Below, in pieces: positions 42,547 to 52,428 of a DNA stretch of 64,000 bases. The stretch is from Microcyclospora pomicola (taxonomy: Eukaryota; Ascomycota; Dothideomycetes; Capnodiales): contig NHNY01000035.1 of assembly GCA_002786065.1 (NCBI GenBank), positions 1 to 64,000 on the forward strand, read 5' to 3'. Each line of letters starts with the position of its first letter. Position 1 is the first letter of the stretch. Position numbers and translations under genes: made by a program. Under the pieces are notes generated by a model. The model saw only the letters and a list, made by a program, of their open reading frames with translations. It was not told the origin of the DNA and did not search any database.

Positions 42547-44601
42547 ATGGCGGACGTTGAGGTCTCGCTGAACGAGTTATTCGCTCCTCATGGAGCAACC
42601 TTGCCGCCGAATGTCATGTCTGAGCTGCTCCACTTACTGCATCTCCTCACAATCGACCCTCAGGATTTGTTTTTCAAATGGGAGAGCTATGTTCAGAAAA
42701 TGGGCGCGGACAACACCAGGTTAGATCCAAGGACCGTCCGTGACTTTAAAAAGGATCTGCAAGACACGCTCGAACGAGAGTCTCGCAATAAAGCCCACAC
42801 CCTTCATGGTCCAGCCAAGAAAACAACAGCGACCCCTCGTACAGGAGGCGGAGGAGGCGGGGGCGATGTCTTTGGCATTCTGGACGGCATGGTGTCTTCT
42901 GGACCAACCAAGCGAAAGGCAAACAATTTCGACACTCCTGCACCAAAATCAACCCGTAACGGCTTCAATAGTTCTCCGGCCGATGGCAAAATGTCACAGA
43001 CGACAAGCAAAGAATTGAAAACAACTACATTTGAAGACCGACAGAACCCTGGCCAAATTACTGAGCAGCTCAACGGGCAACTACCAGCAGCCGGCAATCC
43101 TGATGCGCCACCCACTGAGACTCGTGTGAAGCTGAAGGCTAATACAGATCTGTCAAAATTCAACCACAGGGGAATGGTTATGAAGCTTTCAGAAGCTTCA
43201 GAGATCCTCGATGACCGCATCGACAGTTTTACGGATCTCGTACAGGCTCATCACGATTTGCCAGATGGCGCTTTTGGGAACCCAGCAGCGCAATCTACAG
43301 CAGAAGTTATTGCAGTAGGTCGCATTGCTTGTGATACCCCTGATGGCAAATTGAACAGTGCAAGTTTGGTCTTGGAGACAAGCAGGCGAATGGGCGCTGG
43401 AATGAGGGTCCCTTTGAGAATAGAAAACAGCGACTACGATCTCTTCCCTGGCAAAATTGTTGCACTGCGCGGCACGAACGTCAGTGGTGAGTATTTTGCT
43501 GTTACAGAAGTGCTGAAGCTACCTTTACTGCCGCCGGCAGCTTCATCCCCCAGCGAACTGGACGTCCACAACGCTCGACTGACAGCCACGGATGGCGAAG
43601 CTCGCCCACTCAGCTTATTGGTAGCGAGCGGTCCTTACACCACGGACACCGATCTTTTCTTCACGCCCTTGGAGACGATCCTAGCCAAAGCGGAAGAGAC
43701 TGTAGCCGATGTCCTCATAATGACTGGGCCATTCCTCGATCTCGAACACCCAATAGTAGCGACAGGAGATTTTGAACCATATCTGCCTACAGACGCAAAG
43801 ATAAATCCGGATCGAGCGACTCTGACAGATGTGTTTCGCCTACTCATCGCGCAGCCGATCCGACGTCTCACCGAAGCTCTGCCGACCATCACAATCATCA
43901 TGGTTCCAAGCGTGCGCGATGCTATAAGCAAGCACGCGTCTTGGCCGCAAGACCGCTTCAACAAGCAAGCCTATGGTCTGCCGAAACAGGTGCAAGTCGT
44001 CACCAACCCAATTACATTATCCATTAACGAGATGGTTTTCGGTATCAGCACGCAAGACGTTCTGTCGGAACTACGGCGTGAGAACGTGTATCAGGCAAAG
44101 GGCAGTGCATTCAACGATGACATGCTAGCTCGGCTGGCGAGTGGTGTTATTGAACAACGGCATTTCTTTCCTCTGTATCCACCACAAGCTAGAGAGAATC
44201 TGCAAAAGCCTGCCCCCATTGCAGGAGAGATGCCGAACGTTGGGGCGGAAGAGCGATTGGCAGTCGGCGCGAGTCTCGATCTAGGCTACTACAAACTCGG
44301 CGAGTGGTTGACTGTTCGGCCTGATGTGCTAGTATTGCCAAGTGTGCTTCTACCATTTGCAAAGGTGAGTCTTGTTTTCGATGTCAAAAGCTATCATCAG
44401 AGGTCAGCAGCACTGATACCGTCCCAGGTTGTCGATTCTGTCGTTGCAATCAACCCTGGCACACTGAGCAAAAGACGCGGTGCTGGAACATACGCTGCCC
44501 TTAGTATACACCCACGGAAGCTCTCTGACCAGGAGCGTGAAGATGGAATCGTCGGCCACAACGTCTACGACAGAGCCAGAGTTGATATTACGAGGATATG
44601 A
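42547..44601 (+). CDS. POL12: DNA polymerase alpha-primase subunit B
   Basis: Two exons, 42547-44364 and 44428-44601; 663 residues. The N-terminal globular domain (ELFAPHGATLPPNVMSELLHL) is followed by a linker with a Gly run, an OB-fold part (AEVIAVGRIACD to FPGKIVALRGTN), and the inactive phosphoesterase domain. The latter includes ADVLIMTGPFLDLEHP, TITIIMVPSVRDA and PSVLLPFAK joined to VVDSVVAINPGTLSKRRGAGTYA. The 63-bp intron (GTGAGT...CCCAG) is a multiple of three and has no stop in frame, so it looks like coding sequence; the family requires FAK-VV, so it must be removed. POL12 links the catalytic subunit to the replisome and is CDK regulated. A start three codons earlier (42538) is possible. 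Confidence 0.92.
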   Translation: MADVEVSLNELFAPHGATLPPNVMSELLHLLHLLTIDPQDLFFKWESYVQKMGADNTRLDPRTVRDFKKDLQDTLERESRNKAHTLHGPAKKTTATPRTGGGGGGGDVFGILDGMVSSGPTKRKANNFDTPAPKSTRNGFNSSPADGKMSQTTSKELKTTTFEDRQNPGQITEQLNGQLPAAGNPDAPPTETRVKLKANTDLSKFNHRGMVMKLSEASEILDDRIDSFTDLVQAHHDLPDGAFGNPAAQSTAEVIAVGRIACDTPDGKLNSASLVLETSRRMGAGMRVPLRIENSDYDLFPGKIVALRGTNVSGEYFAVTEVLKLPLLPPAASSPSELDVHNARLTATDGEARPLSLLVASGPYTTDTDLFFTPLETILAKAEETVADVLIMTGPFLDLEHPIVATGDFEPYLPTDAKINPDRATLTDVFRLLIAQPIRRLTEALPTITIIMVPSVRDAISKHASWPQDRFNKQAYGLPKQVQVVTNPITLSINEMVFGISTQDVLSELRRENVYQAKGSAFNDDMLARLASGVIEQRHFFPLYPPQARENLQKPAPIAGEMPNVGAEERLAVGASLDLGYYKLGEWLTVRPDVLVLPSVLLPFAKVSLVFDVKSYHQRSAALIPSQVVDSVVAINPGTLSKRRGAGTYAALSIHPRKLSDQEREDGIVGHNVYDRARVDITRI

Positions 44602-44763
44602 TTATCGAAGATGTGACCCTTTCGTAAGTTATTAATTTGTGACATAGTTTTGATACATTGCATACGTGATGCCATTGGACACTACCTACCGCCACGCGAT
44701 TTCCAGGACATCTCATTACTGTGACGAATTCACGCAAGCGGTGGCCGCTCCAATCTCTTCCCT

Positions 44764-45624
44764 CTACGCCGTCGCCGCCCAAGCATTCCTCACCCCACTC
44801 CAGCCTGCCACCATTCCGAAGATCCCGATCATGCTCTCTGTGATTGGGCTGTTCGCGGGATCTTCGAAGCTCCAATGCAGCGTGAGTGGGAACCACGCCG
44901 CATTTGTGTAGAACTGCCTGTGCCAGCGCTTCTCCAACTCCTTGCTTTTCACGCTGATTTCACTCTTTCCCCTGTCCTCGTCGCTTTGCGCCCCCAACTC
45001 CTCCCGCCAGCCCATGCCGCGCACCCGCAGCAACCGCAAGCACTCCAGTACGACGTGTGCGACCCAGAATCGACAACTCCACGCCCATAGCTTCGCTTCC
45101 TTGCTCTGCCACGCTTGCCCGCGGATCACACCCTTGGACACCAGGTACGCCACGTTCTCGAGCACTTGGAAGGCAGTGTTGACACCCACTTGCGCCCAGA
45201 CGAGCAGCTTGACCGCGGGATCGCGACTCGGGTTCGTGTATGCGTCCAGGCCCCACGCGTAGATGCCCAGCAAGCCCTTCAGGCGCAGGAAGATGCGCAC
45301 ATCCGCGATCGTGTCGCCGAGACGTTTCGCCGCCAGCGTGGTCTCGGAGAGCCGGGTGCGTGGGGCCTCGAGCTTGGCGATCGCGTTGTCGCCATGCAGA
45401 AGGCTGTGCGCATCTTTGGCGACGAGCTGTTGCGCCAGTCGTGTATATTGTGCAGAGAGGAGACGGGTGAGTTGCGAATGCAGGAGGGTCAGGGTATATG
45501 AGACGAGGCAGAGGGTGCTGTCGAGCCCGGCGCTGGATGAGGTCACGCGATGCAGGTGGAGGATGTGTTTGTGCGTCGCACTTAGCAGAGCTTTGCGGAC
45601 TGCTGGGATGGAGTGCTCCACCAT
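44764..45624 (-). CDS. PEX11: PEX11-family peroxisomal membrane protein
   Basis: A 286-residue, single-exon protein. The conserved PEX11 region includes LVSYTLTLLHSQL, DTIADVRIFLRLKGLLGIYAWG and WAQVGVNTAFQVLENVAYLVSKGV. Hydrophobic segments near WSCRFWVAHVVLECLRLL and at the C-terminus fit its membrane anchoring. The C-terminal end (ITESMIGIFGMVAGWSGVRNAW) resembles the fungal PEX11C-type subgroup. PEX11 proteins elongate and divide peroxisomes through an amphipathic helix. It is convergent with POL12, with 162 bp between stops. Confidence 0.85.
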   Translation of the reverse strand: MVEHSIPAVRKALLSATHKHILHLHRVTSSSAGLDSTLCLVSYTLTLLHSQLTRLLSAQYTRLAQQLVAKDAHSLLHGDNAIAKLEAPRTRLSETTLAAKRLGDTIADVRIFLRLKGLLGIYAWGLDAYTNPSRDPAVKLLVWAQVGVNTAFQVLENVAYLVSKGVIRGQAWQSKEAKLWAWSCRFWVAHVVLECLRLLRVRGMGWREELGAQSDEDRGKSEISVKSKELEKRWHRQFYTNAAWFPLTLHWSFEDPANSPITESMIGIFGMVAGWSGVRNAWAATA

Positions 45625-46028
45625 GTTGGGCTGGTCGGTATGGAGGAGTTGTGGATGTCTGCACAGATGCCGATCAGTGGAATATCGAAGACCATCTACC
45701 TTATTATGTTCAACTCATTTCTAGATCTCGTGTCCGAGGATGCTATAGCAGTAGCCCTCGGCACTAATCGCTGGCTCGGCAGGTTAGCATGTGACGATCG
45801 TCGCCATTGCGCTTCCTTCTTAGTTGAGCTTAGCACGACCTTGATCTAACGCAATGATTGGAAGTCTATATATCTTGACCTCGTCCAAACACGAGCACTG
45901 TTGAGATATTGTAGTATAATCTTATCATCATCATCAGACAGCTCAACATGTTGGCCAAGGTGTGAACGACGAACGGTGTTCAGGCGGAAATGCTCGATAA
46001 CAGATGACATGTTGACAGGAACCTGAGC
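45625..46028. other. intergenic region
   Basis: About 0.4 kb; 5' flank of PEX11 and 3' flank of the SnoaL-like gene, both minus strand. Nothing is seen. Confidence 0.5.
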
Positions 46029-46448
46029 TCAATCTACACTCTGCCATACATCCCCAACTGGAGCCACATTCGCCCAGTGCTCTGACAACTTGCCATCGGT
46101 GATTTTCACAAAGTCCATGATCTCCATCATGATCTTGCCATTGGTCGCTGGCCGGCCAAAGAGCTCGCCCACCTGCGTCCCGCGAACGACCTTGTTCGTC
46201 GCGACAATGCTGCCGTCACTCACACAGTGCAAGATTTCAATCTGGATATCGCGAAGGCCGGAGTGAAAATGTTCCATGATCGCACGTATGCCCTCACGTC
46301 CCCCGGGAGCGCCAGGTTGTGCAGCATGATCGAGCATATCTTTCTGGACGAGTTCGTCGATGAGTGCCAAATTGCCGTTCTGCTGAATTTCGATGATGAA
46401 ACGGCGCATCAGGGCGACGCTCGTCGCGGCGCTGGCTTCGGTGGACAT
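46029..46448 (-). CDS. SnoaL-like (NTF2-fold) protein
   Basis: A 139-residue protein. The start at 46448 (MSTEASAATSVALMRRF) is chosen because the family domain begins there; the open frame extends upstream to 46952 without similarity. Typical SnoaL-like features are IDELVQKDMLDHAAQPG, GREGIRAIMEHFHSGL, the strand DGSIVATNKVVRGTQVGEL and the closing KLSEHWANVAPVG with the family's conserved E-x-W. The fold includes polyketide cyclases and many small-molecule-binding proteins. Nothing nearby indicates a pathway, so no reaction is proposed. Confidence 0.78.
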   Translation of the reverse strand: MSTEASAATSVALMRRFIIEIQQNGNLALIDELVQKDMLDHAAQPGAPGGREGIRAIMEHFHSGLRDIQIEILHCVSDGSIVATNKVVRGTQVGELFGRPATNGKIMMEIMDFVKITDGKLSEHWANVAPVGDVWQSVD

Positions 46449-47600
46449 TCTTGAAATACTGATACTTGTCTTGTCATGAATCGTCAGCCTCGTCATGTCG
46501 TTCAAAAGGGTGGGCGTACAAATCGATGGAGGAACTGGAGAGGCAGAGGCCCAGCGCTGGTAGTGTTTGAGTGCGGTCTTGCGTCCTCTAACGCATACCT
46601 GAACACCCGCAGTGGACTTCACAGCGACTTTAAAAGTACTCATTACACCCATGTCTCCTCGGGTGGGGCGGTCGTGGTATTGCCAGCTCATGCATGGCAA
46701 TACCGACACCCGCGAGACTCCGAGCTTGAACGACCCGAGTCGAGTAATCCTGAAACGGCCACGGGCACACGAAATCTCCGTACATCGATCGCGAAGCAGA
46801 AAGAAGGATTTTTGGATCCACAAAGTGACCATACGTGTTCTATTGCTTCCTGGACTGGGTCGTAGATACTCGCATAGTGACGATCTACTTCCCAAACATC
46901 CACGTTCATGTTGTTTCCACTCGAGATCAACCCTAAGCCATGATGCACTCACCCCTCAGGGGGCCGATAAACCGATTTTACATGAACTCTTCAAGGAGGC
47001 TCCATTAGGCAATAAGTTCTGTTGATTGGTAGAACACAAGTCGAGGTTCCATTGATAGATCTAGAAAGTATGAACGAATCGTTCGAGAAACATGACCCGT
47101 GCTATTCTCCCACCTGGAGGTCGTAGCCGATCGACCATGAATTATATTTCCAGCTTTACTTAGTAACTGGCCGATCACATCCTTGCTCGATCATTTCCCA
47201 TCGAGCTTGGGCAATACTCTTGATACTGTTTCGACGATTACATATGGGAATTAGAAATCTTACTGCGTTGGCATATATCGAGGATAGGTATCGATTGCGT
47301 GTCGTCGTCTCCGTCGTGGTCGAAGCACCTCCCCACATCACCCGATGCGAACTAGTTGCGGACATGGCCTCCATATGTGAGCGCATGTCGTGTCAACTTC
47401 ACGTGCATCGAACATACCTTAGATCCTCCATTTACAGCCTCCCGTCGTATCTGCTAGACGCCGCTTGAGTGCGCTTCTCGTGGTGAGCCTTACAGATTTC
47501 CGAGGACTGGCTGTGCCACGCAACATCATGATATGACCTGTACAGACCAGCTCTAGCTATCCTTCCCTCCACAACCCCCAATCACTGGCTCTCTGCGACA
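46449..47600. other. long intergenic region upstream of the E2 gene
   Basis: 1.15 kb. Overlapping ORFs on both strands (46476-46865, 46612-47025, 47220-47468) lack domains or plausible splice partners. The last 80 bp are pyrimidine-rich and are probably the E2 leader. Confidence 0.5.
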
Positions 47601-48458
47601 ATGGGATCTAAGGGTCCGACGCTCAAACGCATATTGAAGGAAGCCTCCGAGCTCGCCTCACAACCGTCAGCCGACTACCACGCCGCTCCGCTCGAATCGG
47701 ATCTCTACGAGTGGCACTTTACTCTGCGCGGACCGCCGGCACCCTCACCCTTCGCTGGCGGCCTCTACCATGGTCGCATCATCCTGCCGCCGGCATATCC
47801 GTTGAAGCCCCCAAGCTTCCGCTTCGTTACCCCGACCGGACGCTTTGAGGTAAATCGCGAGATTTGTCTGTCCATCAGCGGACACCACGAGGAGACGTGG
47901 CAGCCCGCATGGGGCATCCGGACGGCCCTGGTCGCCATTCGGAGTTTCATGGACACGGCAGCGGGCGGGCAGGTCGGCGGGATGGAGGCGAGCGAGAGTG
48001 TGCGGACGCGTTTGGCGGGGCAGAGTCTTGGGTGGAAGTGTGCGGCATGTGGGAAGTGTAACAGCGACATCATGGCGGAGCAGGAGAAGGTGGTGGAGGA
48101 GCTGGGAGGTGAAAATAAGGAGAAGGTCGAGGAAGTTCCTACGGAGCTGCGGCTGGCATATCGCGAAGACTTGGGCAAGAAAGAGGGGGCCCCTGAGAGT
48201 GAGAAGGCGAAGGCGCCCAAGACACCAGACGGTGATGTCCCCATGGCGCCGTCAGAAGACAGCGCTTCGCCTCCCCGGCAAAACACGTCAATGGCGCCAG
48301 CGCCACCGGTTGCAGCACAGGTACGAGCGCCAGAACTGCTGCAGGCGCCTGGAAATCCTGTCGGATTAGATGAGGACATTCCAGGCTGGATCGACAAGGC
48401 CATTTTCGGCGTGGCAGCTGCATTGGTGATTATGCTTTTCCGACTTTGGCTGAGTTAG
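47601..48458 (+). CDS. tail-anchored UBC6/UBE2J-like ubiquitin-conjugating enzyme
   Basis: A 285-residue, single-exon protein. The UBC fold is seen in ADYHAAPLESDLYEWHFTLRG and ILPPAYPLKPPSFRFVTPTG, and the active-site Cys89 lies in REICLSISGHHEETW. The family's TGRFEVN replaces the HPN motif of ordinary E2s, as in Ubc6/UBE2J, and W-P-x-W-x-IRTAL follows. An acidic/Pro-rich linker leads to a C-terminal membrane anchor, AIFGVAAALVIMLFRLW, with the active site in the cytosol. Such enzymes work in ER-associated degradation with Doa10- or Hrd1-type ligases. The CAACGKCNSD segment at about 145-155 is a UBE2J1-like Cys motif. Confidence 0.9.
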   Translation: MGSKGPTLKRILKEASELASQPSADYHAAPLESDLYEWHFTLRGPPAPSPFAGGLYHGRIILPPAYPLKPPSFRFVTPTGRFEVNREICLSISGHHEETWQPAWGIRTALVAIRSFMDTAAGGQVGGMEASESVRTRLAGQSLGWKCAACGKCNSDIMAEQEKVVEELGGENKEKVEEVPTELRLAYREDLGKKEGAPESEKAKAPKTPDGDVPMAPSEDSASPPRQNTSMAPAPPVAAQVRAPELLQAPGNPVGLDEDIPGWIDKAIFGVAAALVIMLFRLWLS

Positions 48459-48861
48459 CCGGCTGAAGGTGGCAGAGTCCATAGCGCTGTTGTAGTGTGG
48501 TTGTCTTCAGGCACGGAAGGGAGTATGCGGCGTCGAGAAGGAATTTGATTTCATCACGAAACGTTATGATACCATGATTGGAAGGGACACTCATAGACAC
48601 GGAAGCAGATCACGGTTTCGCAGTTTCTTCTACATGACCCTTGATTGGGAACGGAGCTCTGGGGGACCTGTCACAACTTTTTGTCGAAAACTCCGCACCG
48701 AGCGCGATGCATATATATTTGATGGTGTCTCTGACAATTTTATCAAATGTCTCATGCTTTAGGCTTGCTACCCTGGCCTACATGAAGTCCCCATCTATGT
48801 CTATCATATTCAATCTGGTATCGCAAATGGTGTCTACAACCACATTAATATCGTAGTCGGA
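48459..48861. other. convergent intergenic region
   Basis: About 0.4 kb between two convergent genes; nothing seen. Confidence 0.5.
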
Positions 48862-50130
48862 TCAGATATTCTGGTGCAGGCTCCACGAGGACTCTTGCTC
48901 AGCATCGGCGAAGATTCGCATCACTGCCATGCCAATGACAGGATAGCCCATGATTACGTCGTGCAGGCCATGTTTCAAGATCTCCTCGCGGATGACACCA
49001 GTGGGAGTGCTCCAAACACGAACGGTCCCCTGGGATCCGAGATCCTTCTTCGTCGATGACAGCTTTTCATCGACGTCCGTATTGCTGACACCAGCAGGTG
49101 AAGTTGCATTTACGGCATGCCGGAACAGCATGGACGAGTGCTGCGAGGGAATGTCGTAGTCGTCCTCCGCGTGGATGATTGTGAGACGGTATCTCTGCCC
49201 ATTCATCTCGTTGAGACGTACATACTCCGCAATGCGATCTTTCGTCGACCAAGGGGATTGCATGAACGTTCGGAGATAGTCAAAGAAGACTTGGAATTTG
49301 GCCACCGGGCCAAGAAGGGGAATCGTGCCTGCGATGCGATATGTTCTCATGAGAGTGGCCGCGTCGATGAAAGGCGCGACAAGAATATGGCCTGCAAATG
49401 TGACAGCTGGTTGCCGGAGTGCAAATTGCTCGGCCACAGCGATGTTGACCGCAGTCCCCAGGGATTGGCCAAAGATGATGATGCGATGTGGCGGTATTCG
49501 AGCTACTTCCATTGCCCAATCGAGCACCGCGACAGCATCTGACAGAAGGCCGGACTCAGAAGGCGTGCCCGGACTATGACCGAATCCTCGATAATCGAAA
49601 GTCAAGACATGAACTTTGTCTGGTCGTCCACCGGACAGCGCGCGATAGTTCGGAGCTCTATAGCCTGATCCTACAGTGCCCGCGGCACCATGCATGTGGA
49701 CAACAAGGAGTGCCTCAGGATCGTCACGCAGCAATCGGAAGGCGTGTCTTGAACCGATATCCGATACGAATCCGGATGGTTCTGCTGCAAGCTGGTCTTC
49801 ATGCTTCCGATAGCATTCAACCGGAAGTACGTGCCAGGTGTAAAGTGTCTCATTGCCGCTTTGAATGTGAAATGGTGTGACCTGGTTGTGTAGAAAACCG
49901 AAGATCTCTGGAGCGTTCAGGTCTTTGAACCATGTCAGCTGGATTTTGTGAAGATACACCGCGTGCTTTTGGAACGATGGGGTCGTAAGCATCCCGAGCA
50001 GACCGAGATATCCCAAGGCAACGCATCCTGCTGTGACAAGTATGATTCTGATCGTACTCATGAACATGTCGACCCCCTCGCCGACAGATCGACACATTTG
50101 CCGCGGATCCTGCTGGCGAGCAGGCGGCAC
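48862..50130 (-). CDS. ABHD12-like membrane alpha/beta hydrolase
   Basis: A 422-residue, single-exon protein. An N-terminal membrane segment (IRIILVTAGCVALGYLGLL, about 27-45) precedes an alpha/beta hydrolase domain. The oxyanion strand is LLVVHMHGAAGTVGSGYR, the fold's D-Y-R-G-F-G-x-S is at 179-186, and the nucleophile Ser223 is in IIFGQSLGTAVN. The acid lies in IIHAEDDYDIP and the His in HGLHDVIM near the C-terminus. The domain order matches ABHD12/ABHD13-type monoacylglycerol or lysophospholipid lipases. An internal ATG at 50067 (MFMSTIRII) is a plausible alternative start. Substrate is inferred from the family. Confidence 0.85.
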   Translation of the reverse strand: MPPARQQDPRQMCRSVGEGVDMFMSTIRIILVTAGCVALGYLGLLGMLTTPSFQKHAVYLHKIQLTWFKDLNAPEIFGFLHNQVTPFHIQSGNETLYTWHVLPVECYRKHEDQLAAEPSGFVSDIGSRHAFRLLRDDPEALLVVHMHGAAGTVGSGYRAPNYRALSGGRPDKVHVLTFDYRGFGHSPGTPSESGLLSDAVAVLDWAMEVARIPPHRIIIFGQSLGTAVNIAVAEQFALRQPAVTFAGHILVAPFIDAATLMRTYRIAGTIPLLGPVAKFQVFFDYLRTFMQSPWSTKDRIAEYVRLNEMNGQRYRLTIIHAEDDYDIPSQHSSMLFRHAVNATSPAGVSNTDVDEKLSSTKKDLGSQGTVRVWSTPTGVIREEILKHGLHDVIMGYPVIGMAVMRIFADAEQESSWSLHQNI

Positions 50131-50662
50131 GCCTTAATATGATATACAACCTGAGATGGATGGAGCTCCGGCATGCTTAAAATAAGGTTGGACCCAACCG
50201 CGCCGCTTCGCGCGTCCGCCGAGCACTCCATCTCTTAATAACAGACCTAGATGCCCACCTGGGAACCACAAATACCTCATGTGTCGCATTTTCAAATTCA
50301 GGTCCTCGGGAAACCAGCATGCATACCTTACCATACATGCAGGACCTGGGTTGATGCAACCATTATCGAAACCCTGTCATAGCTTCGCAGCCTTTCGTTT
50401 CGTGTGAGGACGTCCCTCAGTGTGCACGACAAGGCACCCAGTGCCAGAAGAGAACGTGCAACCCAGTGTAAGCGCTGTGTACTAGGTTACGTGCATCCAG
50501 CACAGACAGATGTTTCATACCCTTGTTTCAAGACTGCTCGATGTGTCTCTGTGGCTGTCGTCGAAAAGGTTCATACCTCGTGTGCTCGCCGCATCTTGTC
50601 GATGCCATAGTGTGTTGTTCCTATGTGTGTCCCTAGACATTATATCCTTCACTCCCTTCAAA
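50131..50662. promoter_or_regulatory. divergent promoter region, hydrolase / membrane protein
   Basis: About 0.53 kb between head-to-head starts. The open frame of the downstream gene extends back to 50510 without similarity. No clear core motif was assigned. Confidence 0.35.
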
Positions 50663-51988
50663 ATGCTCAATGCGCGAAACTCGAGCGATCCCAGCCTGTC
50701 TTCAGCGCCCGATCATATTCAGCTCGTGGGATGGGCGCCGGAATCCCCAGGCCGTGGTAGCCTGACTCTCCTCGTCACCTGCTTGTTCACAGTCTTCTTG
50801 TGTACTTGGGTTGTCATCCATCCCAGAATTCATGGATCGAAACACGTGCGGCTAGCACACAAGATTGCGGTATCTTTGAAAGCAATCATCGCTCCCGAAT
50901 TGATTGCTGTGGAAAGCGCGCAGGAATGGATGCAAGCCCGAAGGATGGCGAGAGAGTGCAAGGCAATCACCGACGGGAAATTAACGCTTACCCATGCCTT
51001 TTATGTTGGCATGCTTGGCCTTCGATATCGTTCCGGACAAGGATCCAATGTTCTATGGCCGAACCAGCTCACGTGGTTGTTGAATACCAATAAAATCAGC
51101 TGGGAGCAACTATGTGCGTGGAGATTCACTCTCGAGGATTTGAAGGACCGAAGCAATGCCGATAGTGCTACAAAGCTATTTGCACTTGTTCAGGTGGCCT
51201 GGTTCGTCGCACAGTCGATCATGAGAGTGGTACATGACTTGCCACTTGCTCCGTTGGAGTCCATGACTTTGGGCTATATACCGCTATTTGCGGTCACATA
51301 CTTCTTCTGGTGGATGAAACCTAAAGACATAGACACTTCAACGCTGGTCGATCTGCCAGTTGAGATAGTCAACCAGCTACCGAAGCTAGAGTCTATGAGC
51401 GTCAGCAGAAAGTTCGATGACAATGGCCAGCCAGAGTCAATGGCATCGATATGGTATCTTACACCGCGTGTCTTCGAGAAGGAAGCGGCAGATGATCGAG
51501 CCAGAGACTCTACACAACAAGCATGGACACCGAAGTCGCAAGTCACCTTGTTGCCCATGTATCAATGCGAGATCGAATCGCAACGCAACAAGACTTCCGC
51601 GACTCCGAGTGAAGATGAGATAGTGCTAGGCCATTGGGATCCAGACATTTATTGGTCCAAAACCTGGCCGGTAACCTGTCTCTTCGGGATATCCTTTGGC
51701 GCGCTTCACCTCATTTCTTGGAACACAACCTTCCCAAGCACCATCGAGTTATGGCTCTGGCGTAGTGCGGCTATCAGCTCTATGGTCGCCATCCTTGTCT
51801 TCATGCAGTTTGAGAGAATAGTGTTGTCCTGGCGAGATGCATTGATGTTGGTCAAGATTCTATCACCGGCTGTCTACATCGTTAGCCGAATCATCATGTT
51901 GGCAGAAGCTTTTGCAGCATTCAGAGCCTCGGATCCGGCAATATACAACACATATGATGTTTCCAACTATTGGATACACCTATCGTGA
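50663..51988 (+). CDS. polytopic membrane protein of a fungal-specific uncharacterised family
   Basis: A 441-residue, single-exon protein. The start at 50663 (MLNARNSSDP) is chosen because the family begins just upstream of the hallmark LVGWAPESPGRGSLTLL; an ATG at 50510 would add 51 residues. Six or seven hydrophobic segments are visible. They include LLVTCLFTVFLCTWVVI, LFALVQVAWFVAQSIMRVV, LGYIPLFAVTYFFWWM, WPVTCLFGISFGALHLISW, AAISSMVAILVFMQFERI and ILSPAVYIVSRIIMLAEAF. Between the first two lie IAPELIAVESAQEWMQARR and LTLTHAFYVGMLG, motifs I associate with a fungal family of hypothetical membrane proteins often present in many paralogues. No function is known to me. Confidence 0.75.
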   Translation: MLNARNSSDPSLSSAPDHIQLVGWAPESPGRGSLTLLVTCLFTVFLCTWVVIHPRIHGSKHVRLAHKIAVSLKAIIAPELIAVESAQEWMQARRMARECKAITDGKLTLTHAFYVGMLGLRYRSGQGSNVLWPNQLTWLLNTNKISWEQLCAWRFTLEDLKDRSNADSATKLFALVQVAWFVAQSIMRVVHDLPLAPLESMTLGYIPLFAVTYFFWWMKPKDIDTSTLVDLPVEIVNQLPKLESMSVSRKFDDNGQPESMASIWYLTPRVFEKEAADDRARDSTQQAWTPKSQVTLLPMYQCEIESQRNKTSATPSEDEIVLGHWDPDIYWSKTWPVTCLFGISFGALHLISWNTTFPSTIELWLWRSAAISSMVAILVFMQFERIVLSWRDALMLVKILSPAVYIVSRIIMLAEAFAAFRASDPAIYNTYDVSNYWIHLS

Positions 51989-52428
51989 GACTGCATAGAT
52001 GAGGTAGAGTCTATAGTCGATTTCATAGCCTCTACATGAATAAGTACCTGAGCATCTTTGCTACGCCGAGCCTGCCTGACTGTGGTTGACACAGGCATTG
52101 CAGCACGTTCAAATTGCTGTCATGAATTACACATATATCTTGGTAGAAAGCAGGCATAAGTAATTCGTAGATATTTAGTGATCCTCCATACCTAGGTATG
52201 TATCATATGTCAGTAATTGTACGGTCGTAATCTGCGCTCGGAATGTGAGGTGCACCATGTCATCATGGCTCGGCAACACATGGAGCCAGCCATTGGATTC
52301 CAAGCTACCGTACCTGCGCGCCATCCACGCAATTATTCCGACCTGCACAACTACAGCTCCTTCGACACCTTGCGGTATACCTACCACTAAGCGCATCTCT
52401 GTCGCTATCACTCCTAGCCCATCTGAAC
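51989..52428. other. intergenic region
   Basis: 0.44 kb. Contains a 12-bp perfect palindrome ATACCTAGGTAT near 52188; nothing else is seen. Confidence 0.45.

Noticed and set aside
44960-45664. Second minus-strand frame of 234 codons overlapping PEX11
   Set aside because: A Pro/Arg/His-rich shifted frame of the PEX11 coding sequence.
46449-46952. 168-residue N-terminal extension of the SnoaL-like protein
   Set aside because: It has no family similarity and no targeting signal; the domain starts at 46448.
52183-52200. Palindrome ATACCTAGGTAT as a possible binding site
   Set aside because: Single copy, in a 3' flank, with no known factor; probably chance.
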